A stretch of DNA of 64,000 bases from DASCOT01 sp965197275 (GCA_965197275.1 CBDAMQ010000031.1:62001-126000); one strand, 5' to 3'; positions 25,273-34,383 are shown, counted from the first letter of the stretch. A program made the numbers and translations. Notes: a model not told the origin generated them from the sequence alone.

Positions 25273-26809
25273 ACCGAGCAGATCGCCGGAGTTTCTGGTC
25301 CGCGGGCACGCTGGCGGTTTGCTTTCCGCGGCCGCTGCTTGTCGGGTCGCCGGTGTCGCTGCGCTGGCGCTGGTGCTGTCGGTTGCGCTGACAGCGAGCG
25401 GGAGCGATGGGCAGCGCGGTGCCTCGGAATCCCCGGCAGAGGGGTCCGGTGACGCGTCCTGGTCGCGGTTCCGCGGCCCGAACGGCTCCGGCGTCGCCGG
25501 GGCAACGGCGCTGCCGGTACGCTTCGACGCTGGCAGCCAGCTGATATGGAAGACGTCGCTGCCCCCGGGACACTCTTCGCCGGTGTTGTCGGCGGATCGC
25601 ATCTTCGCCACGGTGTTCGAGCTCGAACAGCTCTCGACGCTCGCTGTCGATCGAGCCACCGGCAAGATCCTGTGGCAGCGCCAGGCTCCGAGGCTGCGAG
25701 TCGAGACGCTCGATTCCCGCAACAACCCGGCGGCCCCTAGTCCGGCGACCGATGGGGAGCGCGTGGTGGTGTTCTTCCCCGAGTATGGGCTGCTGGCCTA
25801 CGACGTCGACGGTACCGAGCTCTGGAAGCTATCGTTGGGCCCCTTCGACAACCTCTACGGTATGGGCGCATCGCCGATCATCCACGACGGCAAGGTGCTG
25901 CTGGTATGCGATCAGCGGACCGACTCGTACTTGCTGGCGGTCGACGTGACCAGCGGTCGAGAGCTGTGGCGCGTCGACCGAGTCGAAGCCGCCAGCTCGC
26001 ATGCCACGCCGATAATCTGGACATCACCGGAGGGCGAGACGCAGCTGGTGGTCGTCGGATCGTTTCTGCTCAGCGGTTACTCGGTGCAGACCGGGGAGCG
26101 TCGCTGGTGGGTGCGCGGGATGATTCACGAGATGAAGTCGGTCCCTGTGATTGGTGACGGCGTGGTCTACGTCAACGGTTACGGCTCGCCGCTCAACGAT
26201 CCCGGCAACACCATGGATGTGGGCCCGTTCGAGGACGCGCTGGCGGCCAGCGACGCCGATGACGATGGCCGGCTCACGTCGGACGAGCTGCCTGAAGGAA
26301 GGGCGAAGCGCCGCTTCCGGATGAGCGACCTGGATCGCGACGGCACGCTGGACCAACGCGACTGGGATTATTTCCGTAACTCGATGGCGATGACCAACGG
26401 CATGTTTGCAATTCGGCTAGGCGGCAGAGGTGACATGACCGCCGAGAGCTTCCTGTGGATCTACAGCCGGGCGGTACCGCAGCTACCGTCGCCGCTGCTG
26501 TACCAGGGGCTCCTCTACATGATCAACGACGGCGGTATCGTCACGATCCTCGATCCGGCCACCGGCGAGCGGCTCGACCAGGGCCGAATCCCCGGTGCGG
26601 TCGACAAGTTCTACGCATCGCCGGTCGCCGGAGACGGCAAGATCTACCTGGTAAGCGAGCTCGGCAAGGTCGCGGTCCTGGAGCCAGGCCCGGAGCTGAG
26701 GGTTCTGGCGGTCAACGATCTTGATGATCTGGTTTACGGCACTCCGGCGATCTCGGGTGGGCACATCTACATACGGACTCGTGCGACCCTCTATGCCTTC
26801 GGGAGATAG
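25262..26809 (+). CDS. PQQ-binding-like beta-propeller protein with inserted EF-hand pair
   Basis: 515 aa, exported or membrane-anchored (hydrophobic segment around residues 28-46). The PQQ/PQQ-like motif WSRFRGPNGSGV opens an eight-bladed propeller with typical blades (VDRATGKILWQR, VDVTSGRELWRV, LDPATGERLDQG). Between blades, at about residues 325-365, two calcium-loop motifs occur: DADDDGRLTSDEL and DLDRDGTLDQRDW. The GTG start overlaps the BNR gene's stop region by 11 bases, indicating an operon. A cofactor-free structural or binding role is as likely as an enzyme; no dehydrogenase Asp is identifiable. Confidence 0.87.
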   Translation: MASRPSRSPEFLVRGHAGGLLSAAAACRVAGVAALALVLSVALTASGSDGQRGASESPAEGSGDASWSRFRGPNGSGVAGATALPVRFDAGSQLIWKTSLPPGHSSPVLSADRIFATVFELEQLSTLAVDRATGKILWQRQAPRLRVETLDSRNNPAAPSPATDGERVVVFFPEYGLLAYDVDGTELWKLSLGPFDNLYGMGASPIIHDGKVLLVCDQRTDSYLLAVDVTSGRELWRVDRVEAASSHATPIIWTSPEGETQLVVVGSFLLSGYSVQTGERRWWVRGMIHEMKSVPVIGDGVVYVNGYGSPLNDPGNTMDVGPFEDALAASDADDDGRLTSDELPEGRAKRRFRMSDLDRDGTLDQRDWDYFRNSMAMTNGMFAIRLGGRGDMTAESFLWIYSRAVPQLPSPLLYQGLLYMINDGGIVTILDPATGERLDQGRIPGAVDKFYASPVAGDGKIYLVSELGKVAVLEPGPELRVLAVNDLDDLVYGTPAISGGHIYIRTRATLYAFGR

Positions 26810-26880
26810 CCGGTTCACTCCGGCAGAGAGCTCCGCGATGAACGGTTGTCGGGGACCACGATGAAAACCTGCCCGGGGGC

Positions 26881-27045
26881 ATGGTGCCGTACATAGCGAG
26901 TCTACCGACACCGCTGCTGATCGCGGGGCTTGTTCTCGCCCTCGTGGTCAGCTATCTGTTCGCCAGCACCCTGAAAAGGCTCGGGCGCGTCATCCTGGCG
27001 ATCGCGGCCGTGCTGCTGGTTCTCTTACTGCTGGGCGGCGGCTGA
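26881..27045 (+). CDS. Small two-helix membrane protein, 54 aa
   Basis: ATG at 26881 with a G-rich ribosome site (CCGGGGGC) immediately upstream encodes two hydrophobic helices (TPLLIAGLVLALVVSYLF and VILAIAAVLLVLLLLGGG) separated by a short basic loop (KRLGR). It lies 30 bases before the aminotransferase gene on the same strand. No family recognised. The amphipathic charge pattern and clean reading frame make it plausible; translation is inferred. Confidence 0.5.
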   Translation: MVPYIASLPTPLLIAGLVLALVVSYLFASTLKRLGRVILAIAAVLLVLLLLGGG

Positions 27046-27075
27046 TAGGTCGGGCTCGGAAAACCGGAGTTCGCC

Positions 27076-28185
27076 ATGAAGGTCGAGACGTTCGAGCTCG
27101 AGAGAGTTCAGTCCCTCTGGGAGAACCTCGTCGAGATCAACCTCACCGAGAGCGGTGTACATCCCTACACGCTCGAGGAGTTGCTGACCCCGGACGAGAT
27201 CGAAGAGGTACAGCAGGTCCGACTGGGCTACGGACAGACCAACGGCTCCATCCCGCTGCGCGAGTGCATCAGCGGTCTGTACCAAGACGCCGATGCCGAC
27301 AACGCACTGGTCACCACGGGCTCTGCAGAGGCCAACTTCGTCGCTGCGTGGAACCTGCTCGAGCCCGATGACGAGCTCGCGATGATGGTTCCGAACTACC
27401 TGCAGCTTCAGGGAGTGGCGCACGCTTTCGGGGTCGAGGTGCGTCCGTTCCATCTGCGCGAGGAGCTCGGCTGGGGACCCGACCTCGACGAGCTGCGAGC
27501 GGCGATCTCGCCGCGCACGAAGATGGTAGCGCTGTGTAACCCGAACAACCCCACCGGGGCCGTGCTCGAAGCCGACGCGATGCAGGTGATCGTCGATCTC
27601 GCCGCCGAGGTCGGCGCTTGGGTGTACGTCGACGAGATCTATCGCGGCGCGGAGCTCGTCGATGCGGAGATGCCGACGTTCTGGGGAACCTACGACAAGG
27701 TCGTGGTGACCGGCGGGCTGTCGAAGGCGTACGCTCTGCCCGGCCTGCGAATCGGGTGGTTGCTGGGCCCCCATCAGATGATCGCCGACTCGTGGGCACG
27801 TCACGACTACACCACGATCGCGCCAGCCATCATGAGTGATCGGATCGCCCAGATGGCGCTGACATCGCCGCGCCGCGAGCAGATCTTCGAGCGCAACCGG
27901 AGCCTGCTGCGACACAACCTGGTGATCATCCAGGAATGGGTCGATGGGCACACAGGCAAGCTCCACCTGGTACCACCGCGCTCCGGTGGCATGGCGTTCA
28001 TTCGGTACGATTTCGACGTGAACTCCACCGAGCTTGTGACCCGTCTGCGTGACGAGCAGGGGCTTCTGGTGATCGCCGGCGATTGCTTCGGTATGGACTA
28101 TCACGTCCGCGTTGGCATCGGCGGGGAGTCGGAGCAACTGATCACGGGGCTCGGTCGCATCGACGACGTGATCGGTCGTCTCTAG
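27076..28185 (+). CDS. Class I/II PLP-dependent aminotransferase
   Basis: 369-aa fold-type I aminotransferase. Key elements: CNPNNPTGAVL (Asn of the PLP site), VYVDEIYRGAEL (Asp and Tyr contacts), and the Schiff-base lysine in VTGGLSKAYALPGLRIGW; the substrate-carboxylate Arg would be in HVRVGIG near the end. Starts at ATG 27076 with GGAG about 10 bases upstream. Close to the group annotated as aspartate/methionine-type or capreomycidine-synthase-like aminotransferases, but substrate cannot be fixed. Cytosolic. The gene ends 200 bases before the DUF4287 gene. Confidence 0.9.
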   Translation: MKVETFELERVQSLWENLVEINLTESGVHPYTLEELLTPDEIEEVQQVRLGYGQTNGSIPLRECISGLYQDADADNALVTTGSAEANFVAAWNLLEPDDELAMMVPNYLQLQGVAHAFGVEVRPFHLREELGWGPDLDELRAAISPRTKMVALCNPNNPTGAVLEADAMQVIVDLAAEVGAWVYVDEIYRGAELVDAEMPTFWGTYDKVVVTGGLSKAYALPGLRIGWLLGPHQMIADSWARHDYTTIAPAIMSDRIAQMALTSPRREQIFERNRSLLRHNLVIIQEWVDGHTGKLHLVPPRSGGMAFIRYDFDVNSTELVTRLRDEQGLLVIAGDCFGMDYHVRVGIGGESEQLITGLGRIDDVIGRL

Positions 28186-28392
28186 CGGGACGGTTGAACC
28201 CGAGCTGCCCGCCGTGGCAAGCTGGCGACCCCGGCGTCGGTCCACGCCGAACCTCGGCGATCCTGCTCCAGCGAGGGTCCTCGCGAGGCAAAGGGGGGCA
28301 CACTCCCGGATCGGCATCGAGAGCCTTTGTGTCGCCGCACGGCGTCGCCGCTGGAGGGCGAGCTGCTGCGGCTTGACCGAAGGGTGTTCGTG

Positions 28393-29061
28393 ATGCCGAA
28401 ACAAAAGGACCTCAAGCGCCTCGTTCGTGGGCGTATGGAAAAGACCGGCGAGTCCTATACTGTCGCCCGTGCCCAGCTGGTAGCCAAGCTCCCGACCTTG
28501 CCTGCCGATCCCGCAGCGCTCGCCGGAATGAGCGACGATGCCGTTGCCGCCAAGACCGGAAAGACGTGGCGGCAATGGGTACGGGTGCTCGATCGGGCCC
28601 AGGCTGCCTCCATGCCGCATCGTGAGATCGCGCAGCACGTGCACGACAACTTCGAGGTGTCGGGCTGGTGGGCGCAGATGGTGACCGTTGGGTACGAGCG
28701 CCTGCGCGGGCTCCGCGACCCCGGTCAGCGTCGCGGCGGCAGCTACGACGTCAACAAGAGCAAAACCGTCGGCGTGCCGATCGAGACGCTGTACCGGGCG
28801 TTCAGCGAGAAGCGACGGCGGCTGCGGTGGCTGGACAACGACGCGCTCGAGATTCGAACCTCGACGCGCAACAAGTCGATGCGCATGTCTTGGGGCGACG
28901 GCACCCAGGTCAACGCGTACTTCACGGCCAAGGGCGACTCCAAGAGCCAGGTTGCAGTTCAGCACAGCAAGCTGGCCAGTAAGTCGGCCGCCGACGAGAC
29001 CCGCGCTCAGTGGGGTGAGCGCCTCGGGGCGCTGGCCGAATTGCTGAAGCCAGCCCGCTAG
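28393..29061 (+). CDS. DUF4287 / SRPBCC-like domain protein
   Basis: 222 aa, basic and cytosolic. An N-terminal basic helix (KQKDLKRLVRGRMEKTGESY) is followed by a DUF4287-like block (AKTGKTWRQWVRVLDRAQ, HDNFEVSGWWAQMVTVGYER) and a C-terminal part resembling an AHSA1/SRPBCC lipid-binding fold (VGVPIETLYRAFSEKRRR, QVAVQHSKLASKSA, WGERLGALAELL). Start at 28393 is chosen because the homologous N-terminus begins MPKQKDLK; the longer frame from 28327 adds unrelated residues. Overlaps the convergent secreted-protein gene by four bases at the 3' end. Function unknown. Confidence 0.8.
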   Translation: MPKQKDLKRLVRGRMEKTGESYTVARAQLVAKLPTLPADPAALAGMSDDAVAAKTGKTWRQWVRVLDRAQAASMPHREIAQHVHDNFEVSGWWAQMVTVGYERLRGLRDPGQRRGGSYDVNKSKTVGVPIETLYRAFSEKRRRLRWLDNDALEIRTSTRNKSMRMSWGDGTQVNAYFTAKGDSKSQVAVQHSKLASKSAADETRAQWGERLGALAELLKPAR

Positions 29062-29573
29062 CGGTCCGGTCGCGCCTTCGTGTTGCGGCGCGCCTCCGAC
29101 CTGCTGCGAGCCTCAAGCAGTAGCCGGTCGGAGGTGTCGTCGTGGATATTGCCGAGGTAGTTGAGGCCCTCGCGCTTGCCTTGGCTTCGGCGTCGAGCGC
29201 CGCGGAAGTTGTCCTCCGGCACGGACTCCTGGATCATCAAAGATCCCTTGGCAGACGTGGCGCCGTCGACCGAGAAGATGGTCATCAGGTAGGAGTCGGC
29301 GCCCAGCCCGTGCTCACAAAGCTCGAAGGCGGTGTCGAATGATTGTCCGGCGCAGACGCTGAAGATCTCCCCGTTGGTAATGCCCTCGATGAGGATGTCG
29401 AAGTCGGCGTTCTTGGTCCACGCGACTTGCCAACGCATGAAGCCGAAGCCGATGGGCTGATAAGAGAATACGTCGCCGTCGCGGATCGTCCTCCGGACCC
29501 CACTCTGGGCGCCGGCCGAAGCGGCACCGACGAAAACCACGAAGACCGAGATCGCCAAGAGGAGCTTTCGCAT
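29058..29573 (-). CDS. Small secreted protein of unknown function
   Basis: 171 aa with an N-terminal signal peptide (LLLAISVFVVFVGAASAGAQ). The mature part has two cysteines (SVCAGQ, FELCEHG) that could form a disulfide and a basic, Arg-rich C-terminus (ARRRSQGKREG, EARSRSEARRNTKARP). I recognise no family. Tail-to-tail with the DUF4287 gene, and divergent from the decarboxylase gene (160 bases between them). Confidence 0.65.
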   Translation of the reverse strand: MRKLLLAISVFVVFVGAASAGAQSGVRRTIRDGDVFSYQPIGFGFMRWQVAWTKNADFDILIEGITNGEIFSVCAGQSFDTAFELCEHGLGADSYLMTIFSVDGATSAKGSLMIQESVPEDNFRGARRRSQGKREGLNYLGNIHDDTSDRLLLEARSRSEARRNTKARPDR

Positions 29574-29733
29574 GCCAGACCTCTCCGTTTCAGCGGAGGC
29601 GCGAAAAAGCGGCGCGCGACGCCGCGCGCGACTCCGGGGAGCAGCGTGCCGGCGGGTCGACAGGGGACGTCTTCATCGTAGCCCGTCGGGGGTCGTGGTT
29701 GCACGGACGACGTCCGTCTGCGAGCTTCCGACC

Positions 29734-30915
29734 ATGACGACACCGTGGTGGAATCGTGACGGGCTCGAGGTGCGTGACGGTCGGATGATGATCGCGGGTC
29801 GCGACGTCGAGGAGCTGGCGCGTGCCAACGGCACGCCGCTCTACGTTTACGACAGCGCGCGCATGGTGACCAACCTCGCGCGCCTGCAGCGTGCCCTCGA
29901 GGCAGCCGGCGTGCGCCATCACCTGCTCTACGCCCTGAAGTGCAATCGCCACCCGGATATCGTCTCCCGGATGCGCGACACTGGCGTCGGCGTGGACGTG
30001 TGCTCGCCCAACGAGATGGACATGGCGCTGGGTGCCGGCTGGCGTGAGGAGCAGATCTCCTACACCGGAACCAACCTCAGCCAGCGTGACCTCGATCGGA
30101 TTCTGGCGCAGCCGGTGATGCTCAACCTCGACTCGATGAGCACCATCCGCCACGTCGGCGAGCGTGTCCCGGGAAGGGAAATCGGGCTGCGGCTCAACCC
30201 TGGAGTGGGGACGTACTCGACGCGCACCACGGCAGAAGGCAGCTGGCCGTCGAAGTTCGGGATCTTCCCAGAGCAGGTGGACGAGGCGTTGGCTCTGGCG
30301 TCGGAGTACCAGCTACAGGTACGGGGGCTGCACTTTCATATCGGGTCGGGCTGGCTGCAGTCCGGCATCGAAGACTTCAGCCAGGCGGTGGTTGTGGTCG
30401 GTGAGATTGCCGCACGGCTTCAGCATCTCGACTACATCAACGTCGGAGGCGGCATCGGCGTGCCGCTGCTGGCGTCTGCAGATCCGGTCGATCTCGATGC
30501 GTACGCGGCCTTGATCACGGCGAGCTTCGGGCCACTCGACGTCACGATCATGTGTGAACCGGGCGATTTCTTGGCCCGCGACGCCGGCATCTTTCTGGTC
30601 GAGGTGGTCGGCATCGATGAGCGCCGCGGCCACAAGTTTGTCGGCCTTGACGGCGGCTACAACGCCTGCGGTATTCCCTACCTGTACCGTGAGCCCCAGG
30701 AGATCGTGGTCTGCCGGGCCGCCGACGCCCAGCCGACCGGGAGCTATGCCGTGGCCGGACACATCAACGAGGCGCGCGACGTGTTCGCCGACCAGGCGGA
30801 GCTGCCGGAGGTTCGTGAGGGCGACATCCTGGCGCTGCTCAACGTCGGCGGCTATGGTGCAGAGTTCGCCACCATTCACTGCGCCCGACCGCACGCCGAA
30901 CGCCTGGTCCTTTGA
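29734..30915 (+). CDS. Diaminopimelate/ornithine-type decarboxylase-like protein (fold type III), atypical active site
   Basis: 393-aa alanine-racemase/LysA-fold PLP enzyme. The PLP lysine is in LLYALKCNRH (about residue 70), followed by HFHIGSG, GGGIGVP and a C-terminal Tyr in GGYGAEFA. Two positions differ from DapDC. The usual EPGR has become CEPGDF, losing the Arg, and the catalytic-Cys motif near the end (normally C-E-x-x-D) reads GHINEARDVF, with Asn in place of Cys. This suggests a different substrate from diaminopimelate, perhaps a specialised amino-acid decarboxylase subfamily. Start at ATG 29734 rather than the upstream frame from 29572, which overlaps the neighbouring promoter region. 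Confidence 0.82.
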   Translation: MTTPWWNRDGLEVRDGRMMIAGRDVEELARANGTPLYVYDSARMVTNLARLQRALEAAGVRHHLLYALKCNRHPDIVSRMRDTGVGVDVCSPNEMDMALGAGWREEQISYTGTNLSQRDLDRILAQPVMLNLDSMSTIRHVGERVPGREIGLRLNPGVGTYSTRTTAEGSWPSKFGIFPEQVDEALALASEYQLQVRGLHFHIGSGWLQSGIEDFSQAVVVVGEIAARLQHLDYINVGGGIGVPLLASADPVDLDAYAALITASFGPLDVTIMCEPGDFLARDAGIFLVEVVGIDERRGHKFVGLDGGYNACGIPYLYREPQEIVVCRAADAQPTGSYAVAGHINEARDVFADQAELPEVREGDILALLNVGGYGAEFATIHCARPHAERLVL

Positions 30916-31025
30916 TCGGCGTGATTGACGCAAGCCCGAGGGACAGAGCTTCGGGGTTGTCCCGTCTCGATGCGGCAATACGCAACGGAACTTCCTTACA
31001 GTGCTCCTTTGCAGCGCTTGAACCG

Positions 31026-32123
31026 ATGGAGCCAATCGTGCCGCGATCACCGATCATTCGAGTAGCGCGTCGCCGACGGGCGGGGCAGTTGCGATACCGC
31101 GGCTCGCTCTGTCTGGTGACGGCAATGCTGCTGGCCGCCGCGACCACGACCGCGTGCTCGATGTCGCCTGGTGCGGCCTCTGCGGGAGATTCGGGCGAGG
31201 AGACGGCAGCGGTCGAATCCGTCGAGATGGTCTGGCTCGGGGTGTCGAACTGGCTGGTGCGGGTGGGCAACACCACGCTGCTGTTCGATGCCTACTACAG
31301 TCGACCGGCATTCGGGGGCGAGCCTCACATCGATGGGATGTCACAGATCCAGCGAGTGCTGCAGGCCGCTGACGTCGAGCAGGTGGACGCAATCCTCATC
31401 GGCCACGCGCATTTTGACCATATCTCCGATCTCGGAGCAACGGCGCTGCTCACTGGCGCGCAGGCGGTCGGGACTCCTACCACCTGTTTCGTAGCTCAGG
31501 CCCAGGGGTTGGACCCAGAGCGCTGCACGGTAGTGGGCAACGGCGACCTGCTCGAGTATGACGACGTCAGCATTCGCGTCGTGCGCAACGGCCACTGGTG
31601 GCCGGTCGAGCGTGGTCCGGGGCCGCACGCCGAGCTCACCGAGCCGCCGGGCGCGGAACAGGTTCTCCGCACGCCGCACGGCGGCGCCATCAGCTTCGTG
31701 CTGACAGTGGATGGTCGGGAGGATCTGACAGTGTTCATGCAAAACACGCTGGCGGCGCTGTCGACACCCGCCGATGGCTCCGGCGAGGACTACACCGCCA
31801 ACCTCGAGGCGGCGTTTCCCGCCGATGCCGACGCTCGCGTCTGGGTGGCGAGCGGCAATTTCCTAGCCGTGGCCGCGGACCTGGCTGAGCATCTCGATCG
31901 CATCCGGCCGCGATGGGTGGTGCCGCACCACTGGGACGGTGGCCGTCCGATCATTGAAGCGGGCCTGGCGGCGCCGCTCACACCGCAGGACTTCTACCTG
32001 GCGACGATACAGGCAGCGAATGCCGAGGCGATGATCGCGCAGCAGTACTTCGATCGCTTCGTGCTGACTGCCGATGGGTTCGAGCGCGCCGACTCGCCGG
32101 TGCAGCGCGAATTCGGCTTCTGA
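31026..32123 (+). CDS. MBL-fold metallohydrolase lipoprotein
   Basis: 365 aa. The N-terminus has a basic stretch, a hydrophobic segment and a lipobox-like TTAC (about residue 44), so it should be a lipoprotein. The metallo-beta-lactamase zinc motif is HAHFDHISD, with further His in NGHWW and the C-terminal VPHHWDGG. The pattern VWLGVSNWLVRVGNTTLLFDA is that of UlaG-like or general MBL hydrolases, not of antibiotic-hydrolysing enzymes. ATG at 31026 is the most probable start; the frame extends upstream into the decarboxylase gene. Substrate unknown. Confidence 0.85.
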   Translation: MEPIVPRSPIIRVARRRRAGQLRYRGSLCLVTAMLLAAATTTACSMSPGAASAGDSGEETAAVESVEMVWLGVSNWLVRVGNTTLLFDAYYSRPAFGGEPHIDGMSQIQRVLQAADVEQVDAILIGHAHFDHISDLGATALLTGAQAVGTPTTCFVAQAQGLDPERCTVVGNGDLLEYDDVSIRVVRNGHWWPVERGPGPHAELTEPPGAEQVLRTPHGGAISFVLTVDGREDLTVFMQNTLAALSTPADGSGEDYTANLEAAFPADADARVWVASGNFLAVAADLAEHLDRIRPRWVVPHHWDGGRPIIEAGLAAPLTPQDFYLATIQAANAEAMIAQQYFDRFVLTADGFERADSPVQREFGF

Positions 32124-32139
32124 GGCCGAATCGCGGCCC

Positions 32140-32937
32140 TCATAGGCCCACCAGGTTCGGCCGCAGCTTGCGGTAGCCGCGCTCGCTGGCCCAAACATCT
32201 AGCGGCAACGCGGCGATCTCGTCGACATCGGGAACCGCATGTGCGTCGGCGACCATGCTGACAGTATGCAGGTACCGATGGCAGCTGTCGCAAGCGCGGA
32301 CCTGAAGTTGCGGTAGATCGTCGGTTCCGTACCATGCCAGCCGGGAGTCATCGTCACCGCCGCAGGCAGCGCACCGGGCGCGCGGAAAATCCCATTCCGC
32401 CAGACAGAGGGAGCACGACAGGCTCAACGCCGTGCCATCGCCACTGGTTCGCGAACAGCAGGCTTGTGGCGCATGGCCGCACCGTGGACAGGTGTCACTA
32501 GAGCCGCCGGAAGCACTGCCGCTCCGGTCATGCGGCGATTCGGCGGCCTCCACCAGGTCGAACACGCCAGCAGCCGCCGCCGGTCCCAACAGGACACGGG
32601 CGAAGAAGCTCTGTGGCGATTCCGTGTCGACGCCGCGCCGATAGGCGCTGAGCGCAATCTCGCCGGCGGCGGGATCGAGATCTCGCGCGGCTGCTGCGAG
32701 TGGATCGGGCGCGATCCGGAGGACGAGGTCCACCAGGTCGGCGCGCGACTCCAGCGGAGACTCGGTCGAGACGCACGCCTGGAACGCTGCGATCTCAGCG
32801 TAGAACTCTAGCGCCTGGCGCGTCGCCGGGTGACGTTCGGCAAGCTCCCGAGCGCGGGCCTCACGGCGTGCGCACAGGGCGCCGAAATCCGGCTGAGCCG
32901 GCAGCGACGCGATCAGCGGAACTTCATCCGGCGGCAA
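32140..32937 (-). CDS. fdhE: Formate dehydrogenase accessory protein FdhE
   Basis: 265-aa cytosolic maturation factor for respiratory formate dehydrogenase. The N-terminal helical half (ALEFYAEIAAFQ) is followed by four CxxC pairs of the zinc/iron-binding rubredoxin-like half: CPRCG, CSLC, CAACG and CDSC, with LSCSLCLAEW and ARACDSCHRYLHTV typical of FdhE. It is the last gene of the fdhA-fdhB-fdhC operon (26 bases after fdhC), the usual position. The protein is thought to check or assemble the Mo/Se enzyme before export. Confidence 0.95.
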   Translation of the reverse strand: MPPDEVPLIASLPAQPDFGALCARREARARELAERHPATRQALEFYAEIAAFQACVSTESPLESRADLVDLVLRIAPDPLAAAARDLDPAAGEIALSAYRRGVDTESPQSFFARVLLGPAAAAGVFDLVEAAESPHDRSGSASGGSSDTCPRCGHAPQACCSRTSGDGTALSLSCSLCLAEWDFPRARCAACGGDDDSRLAWYGTDDLPQLQVRACDSCHRYLHTVSMVADAHAVPDVDEIAALPLDVWASERGYRKLRPNLVGL

Positions 32938-32962
32938 CCGCGCACCTTAGGGCGCTGGGCGC

Positions 32963-33589
32963 TCAGCGGCCGGAGATCTTGGCGTACCACTTGGCGTGGT
33001 GCGACGCGGCCCATTCGGGGCTCACCCAGCCGCGCGTCATCGCCCGGAGCGACCCCGGGATCGCCGCCACCGCCATGTAGATGTGGACGATGATGCCGCC
33101 GATGGAGATCACCGCCGCGAGTGGATGGATGAGCAGGGCGGCGAATGTCAGGTCACGCGGCGCGGTGCCGGGGAACCACATCACCAGGCCGCTGGCTAGG
33201 AGCGCGACAGTGGCCACTGCCTGAGCCCAGAACAACATCTTCTGCCCGGCGTTGAAGCGCCCGGCGTCCGGCAACCCGATAGTGTCGTTGGCCGCGTACC
33301 GATGCGACTGACGGAGCCAGCGACGATCGTCGGAGTCGACCCGCATCTGGCGTGCCCAGCTGACGAACAACGCACCGAGGATGGCGGCGAACACCACGCC
33401 GCCCCATGGGTGTCCCCAGCGGATGGCCTCCCCACCGCCGAACAGGGTCGACAGCCACAACAACTTGTGACTCCACAGCGACAGTCCCGTTAGCGCGGCG
33501 TACACGAAGCTGAGCGCCACCAGCCAATGGACCGTGCGCTCGCGGACCGAGAACCGTTCGATGCGCCCCTCGTCGTGCGGTGCGCTCAC
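32963..33589 (-). CDS. fdoI: Formate dehydrogenase cytochrome b556 (gamma) subunit
   Basis: 208-aa membrane subunit with four transmembrane helices that carries two b haems and passes electrons from formate to quinone. His ligands are visible in RTVHWLVALSF, LWSHKLLWL, RWGHPWGG and GGIIVHIYMAV. It starts with ATG overlapping the fdhB stop (ATGA). Length is normal for the family. Same operon as the selenoprotein catalytic subunit. Confidence 0.95.
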   Translation of the reverse strand: MSAPHDEGRIERFSVRERTVHWLVALSFVYAALTGLSLWSHKLLWLSTLFGGGEAIRWGHPWGGVVFAAILGALFVSWARQMRVDSDDRRWLRQSHRYAANDTIGLPDAGRFNAGQKMLFWAQAVATVALLASGLVMWFPGTAPRDLTFAALLIHPLAAVISIGGIIVHIYMAVAAIPGSLRAMTRGWVSPEWAASHHAKWYAKISGR

Positions 33590-34383
33590 GCCTCACCCCC
33601 GTGCTCTTGACCCAGGGGCCCGACGCGAACGTAGTGCAACAGCACCCCGAGGAGGCCGCCGAAAAAGACCAGGTTGCCCAGCCACTTCACCGGCCCCTTC
33701 CAGAGCTTTACGGTCCAGTGCACCGCCGGGTCGACCGGCAGGCCGTAGCGCTGCGGTCGGTCGGCGTCCTTGAGGACGTACAGCACGTTGGTCCCGCCGA
33801 CGCCTATCGGGTTGTAAACGCCGGCGTTGTCATGACCGGCACCACGAAGATCCTCGGCGCGGTTCTCTGCGACCTGCAGCAGATCGTCGCGCGTGCCGAA
33901 GGTCAAGCAGCTCGTCGGACACGCCTTGACGCAGGCGGGCTCGAGTCCCACGGAGGTGCGATCAGAGCACAGCGTGCACTTGTAGACCTTCTGGGTCACC
34001 GGGGACAGCCGCGGGATATCGAACGGACAGCCGGCGATGCAGTAGCCACACCCGATACACAGGTTGTGATCGAAGTCGACGATGCCGTTGTCGTGCCGGA
34101 AGATCGCTCCCGGAACCGGGCACACATCCATGCACCCGGGCTCGACGCAGTGCATGCACTGGTACTTGGAGAAGATCCAGTCGAGGGTGTTGTCCTCGTG
34201 CTCGATTTCCTTGAACTTGATCAGGTTCCAGAAGTCGTGGCGAACTTCCGGCATCGTCTGGTACGTACCGTCGAAGGTGCCGTACGTGGTGCCCTGGTCG
34301 TTCCACTGCTGACAGGCGGCCTCGCAGGCCTTGCAGCCGATGCAGGTCGAGGTGTCAATCAGCTTGGCGACGATCTCGGTCAT
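33586..34383 (-). CDS. fdoH: Formate dehydrogenase iron-sulfur (beta) subunit
   Basis: 265 aa with four [4Fe-4S] sites in order: CIGCKACEAACQQW, CMHCVEPGCMDVCP, CIGCGYCIAGCP and CTLCSDRTSVGLEPACVKACP (the last given here only as its start and end, CTLC and CVKACP). A single C-terminal membrane helix (LVFFGGLLGVLLHYV) anchors it. It transfers electrons from the catalytic subunit to the cytochrome b subunit. Four bases separate it from the fdhA stop, and its own stop overlaps the cytochrome start. Confidence 0.96.
   Translation of the reverse strand: MTEIVAKLIDTSTCIGCKACEAACQQWNDQGTTYGTFDGTYQTMPEVRHDFWNLIKFKEIEHEDNTLDWIFSKYQCMHCVEPGCMDVCPVPGAIFRHDNGIVDFDHNLCIGCGYCIAGCPFDIPRLSPVTQKVYKCTLCSDRTSVGLEPACVKACPTSCLTFGTRDDLLQVAENRAEDLRGAGHDNAGVYNPIGVGGTNVLYVLKDADRPQRYGLPVDPAVHWTVKLWKGPVKWLGNLVFFGGLLGVLLHYVRVGPLGQEHGGEA

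Noticed and set aside
27025..28965. 646-aa open frame on the minus strand over the class I aminotransferase and DUF4287 genes
   Set aside because: It is a mirror of GC-rich coding sequence; the plus-strand genes have clear family motifs and the antisense protein is rich in Arg, His and Gly without any recognisable domain.
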